This document shows positions 55,237-64,000 of a stretch of DNA of 64,000 nucleotides, piece by piece. The stretch lies in assembly GCA_036924285.1 (NCBI GenBank), contig JAYKYS010000006.1, positions 27,688,001-27,752,000 of the forward strand, read 5' to 3'. The first letter of the stretch is position 1, and each line of letters opens with the position of its first letter. The notes beneath the pieces were generated by a model that was not told the origin of the DNA, searched no databases, and saw nothing but the letters and a program-made list of their open reading frames with translations. The DNA is from Asterella californica (Eukaryota; Streptophyta; Marchantiopsida; Marchantiales; Aytoniaceae). The position numbers and the translations under genes are program-made.

Positions 55237-58200
55237 ATCTCTCAATGAAAAATTTCTGGATGCAGAACATATATCTCAGTTCCAAAAGACTTACAGAACC
55301 AAACTTGATAGATTGTATTATTGTTTTAGTTGTACTTTCTAGGTTATTCGGAACTATCCGGATACTTCAACAAAGATGTTATGTATGATGAAAGCGATTT
55401 TACTCATCATCGTTAATCTGAGACAACAAAGTTCTACATTTTTCTCCACCACCACAATCTTCAAGTAACTATACTGAGAATATATTTCTAAAATCTTTTC
55501 CAGCAGAAGTTTCAACTGATCTCACAAGAGAATGATCAAATTTCGATTAATCAAACTCAACATATTGCAATAGACACAACATTATTTAATAATATTTTTA
55601 AATTTCATAATATTTATAAAATATTCAAGAAAACCAAAACAACATATTCAGTTTAGATGTTCCACTTTAGACAATAGAGGTTCTTCTCGCTTCAAAAATA
55701 TGATTCGTTTGTATCTTGTTGAAGCAACAGATGATAAAAAATTTGTTTCATTCAAACAATTATTTCTACGGTTCCAAAGGAGATGAAAATTTTATACATT
55801 CTTATCATTAAAAAAAGAGTCTTTTTTTTGGTTATTTGTACTTGATGAGGTATTTTCAAGAAATGATCATGATGTTATCATGTTAACGAAAAAACAACTG
55901 GGTGGGTTCGAAACAGCCAACCATGCATCCAAGGGAGTGTCCTACATGCTCTCTGCCCTCTAATAGTGCCACGGCGTCACACTCTGAACCTACATAATCT
56001 AGGAAACCTGTTTGAACTGCACAGTGATTACGATGGTATGAAATGGTGCGTAAGTACCGGTGTCTTACGGTGTGATTCTTTCTATTCTTGCATTCAATTG
56101 CTGGAGGTTCTCTTGCAGCTTAGTAACCTCCCTATATCCAGCTCGTTTATGATTCTGCTTGCACTATGTTTATGGTTTCATCTCATATAGGAAAGGTGGC
56201 ATGAGTAGTGAGTCTGCCTGCTGCTACAGAATCACCTCAAAATCTGAGGATCCAGCACAAAACAGAACTGGTCTGGGAGGAAAGAGGGGGAGAACTTCCA
56301 AATCAAATCTCAATGCATCAAGCCACCAGAAACGAATCAGAACCTAACCTCGACAAGGCAGAGGACCTAAGCAGAGAGCCCGAGGACCTGGGGAGGATTC
56401 GAGAAGTACTACTGGCCAAAGGCTATGCCGTAACCAGGCAAGAAACCTTGCTAGGCTTTGGATACGTGCTTGCATTGTCAAGTGGGTGCCATTGTCTCAT
56501 GATGAGTATGGTGTTCTATATACAAATAAACAATGAAAATAAAAAGAGCGTGGTATCATCCGTAAGAATAATGTCATTCATTATGTTGTCCGAAAGGTAT
56601 AGATGTCCAAGTAAGGCGAGAATTTAACTTCGAAGCAGTGCAGGCCTGGGCCAGTGTCTAGCATATAAAAGAAAAGGTATAATGGACGAAGGAGAGGATG
56701 CAAAAGTATAATGTGAGGAAACAAAACCAACAGTACATATGTACATAGACAAGAACACAATGCCCATCAAAACAAATATGGGAGCTGTATCTTAAGCACC
56801 TACCAATCAAACTTATGTTGATACACATCACAACGACATTTTCTACAAACATAGGATTTCCTGATCCGTGAACGAAGTGGACTTATGAGCCACGCTAAAC
56901 TTATGCACTTGCAGGAAGAAACTCTGACCTGATCACAGAGCAAACAGGCGACCCACGGACATGGAGCTACACTCTATCCTCACAAAGAGAGCTAGGCGGT
57001 GATATCCCTCTATACGTTGTATAGCAGAACTAGACTCCACAACTCTTGACTGAATTCTGTCTGCATTTCTGGTCAGCTTAGTAGCAAAATCACTCTCTCT
57101 GAAATTCTGGTCAGCTTGGTAAGAACCTACAACTAGATTTCTCTCTGCGTTTCTTGTGTTGCAGCTTAGAAACAAGGAGAAATTAGCGTTGTGAGGGAAG
57201 TGCCGAAGATTGCTTCTTGTTGTCCTACTTCACGGCATGCTAGACAGGGAAGAAAAGGATAGAAATCATGTCAGTTGAGCAGCATGTTAATATAATCTTC
57301 ACGAAGGAGAGAAGAAAACAACCCAAACAACAGAAAAAACCGAAAACGAACTTGAACATGGTCTCTGCACCTGGAAAGACACAGAAGGCAATCTCTCATC
57401 ACTGTTTGATAAACGTTAAGCAAGCCCCCGTCATGATATCAATGTCTAGGCACTGTCTCGTAGTCTAATACGTCACTTCTGAGGACGCTTTTTGAACCGT
57501 GCAAGAGGCACGTCCCACCTTTCCTGTTATGCGATTTCGGTTAAACCCTAGACCCCAAATTAAATACGATATGCAGAGCACTACGACAAAGTTGTTAGGG
57601 ATAAATACAAGGCTTTAAAAAACGCGTGTAGAAATCGCATTGGATCACCATGCTAGTTGCAACCGTTTGGCCATGTCGGCGCGAAGAAGTTGTGACAAAC
57701 ACTTGAAGCAACTGCAACGATCGGTCGACGTGATCAACCTCGAGAAAAAGGTCAACAGCGTGACATACGGCCTTCAGGGGAGACTTGAGCCCTACTCGGC
57801 AATTTGTCGGTGCCGGTGGGTGAAGAAGATACGCATACAGTCCGAGTGACTCCACTTTTGGTGATGCACGGTACTGTAATATTGAAAGTCCGTAGCTGCC
57901 CTCCCTTGATGCAAGCGACATCTGCTGCAAGGGCTCTTTGAGTGGAGAGTGTGTGTCCACAGCGTACTGCACTCTTTTACACGCACCTGTTGCGCTGAAG
58001 TACCTCTGAAATCGAGAGAAGGGACACCTGCCCAACTGCATATCGAGCTCAGTCTGCAGGAAAATATGTTGATATGGAGCAAGGATTCTTGGAGGTACAG
58101 TAGTTCGTATCTACCGTACTTTGCTGGCGTTACTCATACCAACCTCAGGCGCAGTTGCTGCTTGCCTGCCTACGCTAGTAGTAGGGCATGTTGTCTCGTA

Positions 58201-58680
58201 AACTACGAACTTTTGCATCGAAGTTTTGCAACGGCTGGAGCTGAGGTTCCTCTCGATCCCCGTATCCACCACTTCATATATTTTCCTGTTCTTCTTCTGG
58301 TACAGTTACAACATCACGCACTGAAGTAGATCAAGCTAAGGAAAGAAGTGCGTGAGGTGGACTGTGCAGTAAGCACATTCATGAACAGAAAGGTGAAGAA
58401 GCATCATGGTCAACAAAAAGAACACAAAGATCTCAACGACGAAGTGTTGGTAGTGAGAAAAAGCTGAATTGGTTCTATTTGCTGTGAGATAAAACTGAAG
58501 TGGTTTTCTTTCTTGGATTCTTAGAAATATGACAAACATTTACAGCGAAAGAGAGGAGCAAGATCTTTTCCGGCATGAGTTATCTCAAATCTTTCTGTGA
58601 AGCAAAGCTGAAGATGTCTGTATGGTATACACGGGCGAGAACTTTCCTGATGCCTGTGCAGTTCTATTTGGTCTGGTATC
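55237..58680. other. gene-free DNA right of the copia array
   Basis: No gene recognised. The longest open stretches (56208-56627 and 57949-58329, plus strand; 57595-58041, minus) have no domain I know. A tRNA-like relic lies at 55904-55971. I do not find the missing N-terminal half of the PIF transposase here. Confidence 0.5.
55904..55971 (-). mobile_element. tRNA-like SINE remnant
   Basis: Minus strand: TGGCACTATTAGAGG (A-box-like, 55957-55971), then GTTTCGAACCC (a good B box, 55904-55914), about 45 bp apart. No closed cloverleaf seen; a T-rich run follows. Confidence 0.5.
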
Positions 58681-58728
58681 CACCGAAGGTGAATATGCAC
58701 GCTTGTTAGGCGTGCATCACCTTCGGTG
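58681..58728. repeat. GC-rich hairpin, 19-22 bp arms
   Basis: CACCGAAGGTGAATATGCACGC (58681-58702) pairs with GCGTGCATCACCTTCGGTG (58710-58728), with a 3-nt bulge and a 7-nt loop. Confidence 0.92.
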
Positions 58729-58904
58729 AGTTTTGTTCTTGCGCCGTGCCGATTATTTAATTTAATTTCTCTACACGATTATTTCTCGCGCTGTGAAGTA
58801 CTTGGACACTAAACCGAAAAGTCTTGTCTCCAGCGGATGCTGCGGTGCAGTACTCGGACAGTAAACCGAAACTAAAATCTATACCACATATCTCTTCCGT
58901 TCGA

Positions 58905-59151
58905 CAGTACAACCGGGGTACATAAAATCATTTTTATTCCATACATACTGAGGGAAACACGACACCTTGCAGGCCAGAAGGCGAAGACGAAGCTGCAGTT
59001 TAATATATTCACTACGTAATGTGACTGCAGTACAACCGGGGTACAGACAATAATTTCTATTTCGTAGATACAGGGAGAAACACGACACCTTGCAGGCCAC
59101 AAGGCGAAGCGGAAGTTGCAGTATAACATATTCACTACGTGGTGCTACAGT
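58905..59151. repeat. tandem duplication, period 123 bp
   Basis: Two copies (58905-59027, 59028-59151) share CAGTACAACCGGGGTACA, GAAACACGACACCTTGCAGG and ATTCACTACGT. Open frames on the minus strand repeat the same peptide but have no known domain. Confidence 0.88.
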
Positions 59152-59736
59152 CACAACGCATAAGCTTGCTCTGCACAACCAGCAGCTTATGTAAACACCC
59201 ACACCAATCCATGCCTACAGTACTCTATGTACTACCCACTGAATTTACATTTTCATATAACCTTGCGTATCATCAGTTGATGAGTATAACGTTAGGCTCC
59301 TCAGTACAGACACATCTTTCGGAACCTGTCTCACGTTGCAGAACTTCACTGAGAGGTACATAGTCTGGAAGTGGATCCGCATTCGGAACACCATCTGCAG
59401 TTCCTGCTCCCTGTGGAATATCGACAGGTCCGTTCGGAGTGGAGCCGTCATCTTCGTCAGCTCTAGCTTCTCCTAACTGTGTATAGCGGTCTTTACAGTT
59501 GTGACACCTTCGTGTTTCTTGCCAAAAAAAATTTATTCTGCACGTCTTGGGGGTGATCAGCTCTGGGTGTAGAAACGATTTCTATAGCAAATCGACCCTC
59601 CGTACTTGGATGCCCGCCTGCATAAGCCAACGAGGGGACACAGAATACTTTCCAGACAGAATCATGGAACGTCGGCAAGTCCGGAAGATAGAAGACAGTG
59701 GATGACTAGACTTATACTTATCAAATTACAACGCGT
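59152..59736. other. gene-free DNA before the long-LTR element
   Basis: No gene recognised. The minus-strand stretch 59493-59678 is open with no known domain. Confidence 0.45.
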
Positions 59737-61563
59737 CGTCGTGTCATGGACCGGCTCCTATCTGAAATTCAAACTCCGATGCTTGTCGTCCCAGAGACAC
59801 TCATGAGAAGACAAGCTAGGCCCCACCTTACGGGTTTTTGACATCATTTCGGATCTTCGCTTTGATTAAATCAGTATATCAGTGGATAGAGCTCCTTGTC
59901 AGCATTCCATAGGCACTTTGTCTATTTCGTTTGGACGCCTAGTGGAGAAGTTACAAGACTCGAAAGATGGAGAAAACAAGCTAGGCCCCAGCTTACGGAC
60001 TTTTGGTACAACTTCAGATCTTCACTTTTATCGCATAGATGGGTAGAGCTCGTTGTCAGCTTTTCATAGACACCTTGTTTACTTCGTTTGGATGTCTAGT
60101 GAAAAAGTTATACGACTCGAAAGAAAAGGTTCTAGTTTACTTGCTGATTGGGTATTTGAAGCTTCAAGCGTTATATCGAAGACGCAAGGGGCCTGCTTCA
60201 TAATAATTTGAGAGAACTTCGTACGTACAGAGACTGTAACAAGGGGGCAGCTAAGGGGCTAGCTTGTACTTGCGACCTGTCAACGGACAGTTTGGGAGAT
60301 TTAGGAGTCCAATGCAAGCGCGCAAGGCGTCGTTGGGTTCAAATCTGTGCAGGCTACGCACTGGTTTAAACGGTTTTGGAAGAAATGGATAGGGAAGTGT
60401 GTATTGAGAGAAATTGAGACGCTGGAGGAGATTTGGAGATTTCAGTTACCTGTGAAGGAGAGTTGGACCGTTCGGACCGTTCCGGAGTCCAAACTTGCTG
60501 TCCTTGGATCCATTGGGATCAGAACATCGAGTTCTACAAGAAATTGAAGACGATACCAAGTTTCATCGGGCGGTTGGAAGCGCTTGCGTCAAGTTTTTCA
60601 TCGCATGCGACCTAAAATTGAGTTGTTCTTCACGATCGTTGTGTCAAGCTCTTCGTTCTTGGTGCCTACGCGACCAGGGAGTCTTCATCTACGCATAGGA
60701 GAAGACAATACGTGGATTGGATTGTTGGTTTGGGTGAGGTGAGCGAGTTTGAGCCGCAGGGAGTCCATTTACGTCATTTTGCTACCTGCGGCCAAATTTC
60801 TTGCATGATTTTGCAAAGGAAACTCCAAACGACTTGTTTGACGTCTTGTTGGGTTCGTCATAGCTAGATCTATCTGCCAGGGAAGACGGATATCAGTTTA
60901 GACTATCCGTTTGTGCTGTGTGTACGCTTTTAAGCCACTTGGAGGAGTTTTTGAAGGTTCGATCACCTGCGACAAAAAATCGACGATATCTCGGCTGTTG
61001 GGAGTCGGATCTGAAGGTTTCTTGGGTTAACGGAGTCAGCAGAGGAGACCCTATCGACATCTGAAGTCCGTTTGGTGAAAAGAGGAAGTTCACAGATAGG
61101 TCTTTTTCAGTTTCTTCGCTACGAGTTTTGCTCTTTTGAGTTCGTTAGAGTTTTGGTTGGCTATATACAGCTTGTGGTAGCTAGCTTTAGCTAAGGACTT
61201 GTACATGGATGTGGTTTGGACTTGGGTTTGGATCGCGTGATACTATTGTGGCTCTGCTTGTTAGCAAAGGGAAGTTTCTCTTGCTTTGAGCTAATCTTCG
61301 TTGTTTTTTGGGTCAAGGTTGAGAATTAGGGGTTGTTTTTAAGGGCTTTGAAGCAGGTTACAGACCGCTCTAGTCTGTTTTTCAGTTTTGTGCTCTTAGG
61401 AGAAAGAACCGGCAGTGTACATACATTTGGAGTTGGTATATATCGCAACATTCGTTTTTGTGGTTGTTTTTCTCTGTCTTGTCTTTGTTTCAGCACACAA
61501 CATCTCCACAGCCAGGAACCTCGCGTTTTCCTGGACATCCTTCACGCAAAATCCGACACGACA
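59737..61563 (+). repeat. 5' LTR, about 1.83 kb
   Basis: It starts (T)GTCGTGTCATGG (first base C here, T in the 3' copy) and ends CACGACA. It includes a tandem duplication at 59805-60135. Long for a plant LTR. No convincing initiator-Met primer site follows; TGGTAAACTCGACG (61568-61581) is a candidate for another tRNA. Confidence 0.6.
59805..60135. repeat. tandem duplication inside the LTR, period 165 bp
   Basis: Both units begin GAGAA.ACAAGCTAGGCCCC, share GATCTTC.CTTT and GTAGAGCTC.TTGTCAGC, and end ACGACTCGAAAGA-like. Confidence 0.88.
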
Positions 61564-61687
61564 TCGGTGGTAAACTCGACGTGAAGGTCAGGAGTGGAGA
61601 TTTCTGTGTTTGAACTTGGAAGAAGAGATCAACAATCATGAACGAGGATGAAGATGGATACGGTTGTTCGGGAGGATGTGACGAGCC

Positions 61688-63326
61688 ATGACTATGGACG
61701 AGATGGACGGATCAGAGGAGATACTAGGGGTGCAGTTGGATGCAGCAACTGCACGATTGTTTCAAGCCTTCACTTTGTTTATGCGACAAGAGCAAGGGAA
61801 CCAACAAAAAGAGGCTTTGGGGACAAAGACGCTTCGGAGAGTGATCGACAAGCTCGATCTATTTGATGAGGGAGACATCTCAAACTACTTGAGATGTTAC
61901 AAGACGGAGATGGATTTGGATCAGGTATCAGAGAAGGAGATGATCGAGGCATTAGGACTTGCTACGGTGCTTGAGATAAGGGAGCATGTGAAGGGTGTAG
62001 CAAAGTTTTGGGAGGAACTGGGATACATTTTCACATGCGTTGATGGAGGAGTACTTCTTGGAAAACTCAGATCGAGTAACCAAGAAATCATTTTTGGGAT
62101 GGGTCAATGGATTCAGCAAGGGTTTACAGCCTACAGAGCTGTTAAAGGAGTTTGAGAGACAATTCTCTCAACTACCTCGGGTGGACAAGCTAACCTTGGA
62201 GAGCTACAAGACGGAGATGTTTCTTCAAGCTGCGGATGAACCATGGCAAGAACAGTTGGAGTTACTTCTGGAGGATGGAGAGGAAGAAGAAGGGTTGACA
62301 AGGAATTGGGAGGTTGTGCATGAAGCTGTTGAGCTTCTTGTCCGGAGACAGACAAGGGAAAAGGCTACAAGGTTGACACATGTATCGTTGACTACCACAC
62401 CAGTTCGGGTAGTATCTGAGGTTCAACCTCCAGTTGTGGTTGTAGAAGAGAAGGATCCAACCATCGAGGACATGCGACAAAAGATGCAAGATCTGCAAGC
62501 TAAGGTTACTAGGTTGGAGGATAAGAGATCATCGATCAAGATGGAACTTGTAACCAAACCAGCTTGGGTACATCAGTGTATGTGGTGTGATGGTACTGAT
62601 CATCAACTGGACGATTGCATCGACTTTGTAGAGTCTTTGCAACGAGAGGTAATTTCTTGGGAGGATAGAAAGGTTGCATTCACAAGTACGGGTATTCTCC
62701 TTCAAGCCAACGTTGGTAAAGGAGGGATGAAGAAGTTTGTGGATGACTATCTTGCGGCACATGCAGTTGTAGCTATCGAAGCTACAAGTTATGGTGCTAA
62801 GGTGGAAGAGATTGAACATGATCTCCATATGGATGATTTGGGTGAGCACATGTATCCAAACGAGCTCAAGTTGGATACTGCATCCACGATGCAGAGCGAG
62901 AAGAAAGGACAGAAAGAGATTTTTTCAGAAAAGCAAGCTGGGGAGGATAAGGTTCAACAGGAAACTATTCTTCTTATACATGCAATAGAAGACGATCTTG
63001 CACAATCGAAGGAGATGGTTGGGATGCAGACAATGGACACGGTCGATCTGGTTGCAGACATACAACAACCAGATATTGATATAGTGATGGATGTGGTTGA
63101 TCTGATTGCATGCAAACAACGACCAGATATTGGGATGATGACGATGGATGTGAGAAGAGGTTGGGAGGAGTGCATTCGAGATGCAAAGGTTGGGTTCATT
63201 TCACAGGAGGTCTTGGATGTGACTACAAGGGAAGTCCATGATGCTTACATCGGCTTCATCAAGGACGAACATGCTGAGGACGAAGGAGAGTGGATGGATG
63301 CATTCGAGGCTACGGGTATAAGATGA
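61688..63326 (+). pseudogene. gag-like gene of the long-LTR element (one frameshift)
   Basis: Two overlapping frames. 61688-62155 begins MTMDEMDGSEEILGVQL and includes LRCYKTEMDLDQVSEKEMIE and LATVLEIREHVKGVAKFWEE. The continuing frame, from about 62040 to 63326, starts MEEYFLENSDRVTKKSFLGW and goes on with LKEFERQFSQLP and YKTEMFLQAADE. The join falls where a Gag-type helical domain should be continuous, so a single indel near 62035 split it. A CCHC-type knuckle, CMWCDGTDHQLDDC (about 62579-62620), follows a coiled coil. The last 200 residues are acidic and include two copies of VDL(V/I)A...QRPDI-like sequence. This Gag type is found in retroelements of seed-free plants, from memory. An upstream ATG at 61638 meets a stop after 17 codons. 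Confidence 0.75.
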
Positions 63327-63960
63327 TGGGTAAGGATGGCTTACAGGGGAGAAGCCATTGCTGAAGGTGAATTGGGTTGAGAGAGTGATGCTTGGGAGGT
63401 TGTGAGGATTTTCAGAAGAAGAGATCAGGGAGGATGATGGTTGAGGAGGATATCATTGTACAGTGAGATAATGATGGTTGCGGTTGAGGATTTTACTTGC
63501 AGGAGTGTGGTTCTTTTTTTCAGAAAAAAAATAATTAAGAGAGGATTAGGTACGATGACATGTACCGACTTGAGATTGAGGGTTACAATCAGATATATGA
63601 TGATGATTGGGTTCATGGATGATGTCTACTACGACATTTGGATCACAAATCTCTACGGTGAGGTTCTACAAGACGGATGGAAGACATTTCTATGGTATGA
63701 TGAGTTATTCTTTCTATGTCTTCGCATATTGAAGATGTGTAGATTTAGAGGGGGTGATTGGATGGGAGGTGAAGGTCGATGAGCATGGATCTAGGGAGGA
63801 TCATGGCAGGGTAGCAACTTCAAGATGACGATCAAGTTGCGGACTTGAGGATGAGGTTGACTGAGATGAAAGGGAAGATGACAAGATGGGAATGACGAAG
63901 TGCGTGCCGGTCCACTCCTTGGTTGGTATCTCTGGTGCATATCGGAGGATGCACAGGTTT
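63327..63960 (+). other. 3' internal non-coding part of the long-LTR element
   Basis: G-rich on the plus strand. An open stretch 63441-63782 has no recognisable domain and probably does not code. Confidence 0.5.
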
Positions 63961-63972
63961 GGAGGGGGTGGA
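63961..63972 (+). promoter_or_regulatory. polypurine tract of the long-LTR element
   Basis: GGAGGGGGTGGA directly before the TGTCGTG start of the 3' LTR. Confidence 0.7.
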
Positions 63973-64000
63973 TGTCGTGTCGTGGACGGCTCCTATCTGA
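63973..64000 (+). repeat. start of the 3' LTR (cut by the window edge)
   Basis: 28 bp, matching the start of the 5' LTR with two or three differences. Confidence 0.7.

Larger units (their letters stand above)
59737..64000 (+). mobile_element. long-LTR element with Gag only (LARD-like), 3' end off the window
   Basis: The sequence at 63973-64000 repeats the start at 59737-59765 (TCGTGTC(A/G)TGGAC(C)GGCTCCTATCTGA), directly after a purine tract. These mark the starts of the 3' and 5' LTRs, 4,236 bp apart. The 5' LTR appears to end at CACGACA (61563), the inverted match of its TGTCGTG start. The internal region carries one gag-like gene and no protease, RT or integrase, so it would depend on another element's enzymes. 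The left boundary is uncertain by a few bases. Confidence 0.72.

Noticed and set aside
56208..56627. 139-codon open frame as a gene
   Set aside because: No recognisable domain and no supporting splice or neighbour context. Possibly retroelement debris, but not supportable.
57595..58329. Overlapping open frames on both strands (148 and 126 codons)
   Set aside because: Neither has a known domain, and mutual overlap suggests chance openness in a less AT-rich stretch.
1..64000. CRISPR arrays, bacterial operons or rRNA genes
   Set aside because: No regularly spaced identical repeats, no bacterial gene organisation, and no 5S or large rRNA signature. The spliced genes show the DNA is eukaryotic.

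Overview
The window looks like nuclear DNA of a land plant, most likely a seed-free plant such as a bryophyte, though I cannot name the species. Evidence: two spliced genes with GT-AG introns of roughly 90-925 bp, one of them a plant-type Rab-GAP and the other carrying an N-terminal stretch like a chloroplast transit peptide; a U2 snRNA gene with plant-like stems; chromodomain Ty3/gypsy and Ty1/copia retroelements primed by initiator-Met tRNA; and a large fraction of AT-rich, gene-free, repeat-laden DNA.

Layout. 1-4.3 kb: gene-free DNA except a U2-type snRNA gene on the minus strand (2673-2868). 4.3-11.9 kb: a complete Ty3/gypsy chromovirus with both LTRs and a 5-bp target duplication (GTATC). 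Its gag-pol frame is continuous but cut by three stop codons, and its 3' LTR holds a 419-bp nested insertion. 12-30 kb: decayed, AT-rich accessory DNA holding a TIR-bounded element, two broken gypsy fragments (17.5-18.8 kb plus, 20.4-21.8 kb minus), tandem repeats, tRNA-like SINE remnants and many short, nearly perfect hairpins. 30.2-31.65 kb: a broken HUH-endonuclease (Rep-type) gene on the minus strand, possibly a Replitron-like transposon relic. 33.8-35.4 kb: a second set of the same TIR-like ends seen at 12 kb.

36-43.8 kb is the gene island. An 11-exon TBC/Rab-GAP gene (36653-40618) keeps both catalytic fingers, and a two-exon conserved plant protein of unknown function is probably plastid-targeted (42190-43735). 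Both read on the plus strand. 44.4-55.2 kb: a minisatellite, the C-terminal part of a PIF/Harbinger transposase, and directly abutting it a tandem Ty1/copia array (LTR-internal-LTR-internal-LTR-internal) on the minus strand, with one complete, one internally deleted and one truncated unit. 55.2-59.7 kb: no recognisable gene, but a SINE-like relic, a strong hairpin and a 123-bp tandem duplication. 59.7-64.0 kb: a large LTR element with a 1.8-kb LTR and a gag-like gene only; its 3' LTR runs off the window.

Together, the two host genes sit in a small island between retrotransposon-rich blocks. None of the mobile elements seen here looks able to move on its own. The least ordinary items are the HUH-endonuclease relic, the U2 variant with paired changes in stem IIb, the tandem copia array, the gag-only long-LTR element and the set of short palindromes.
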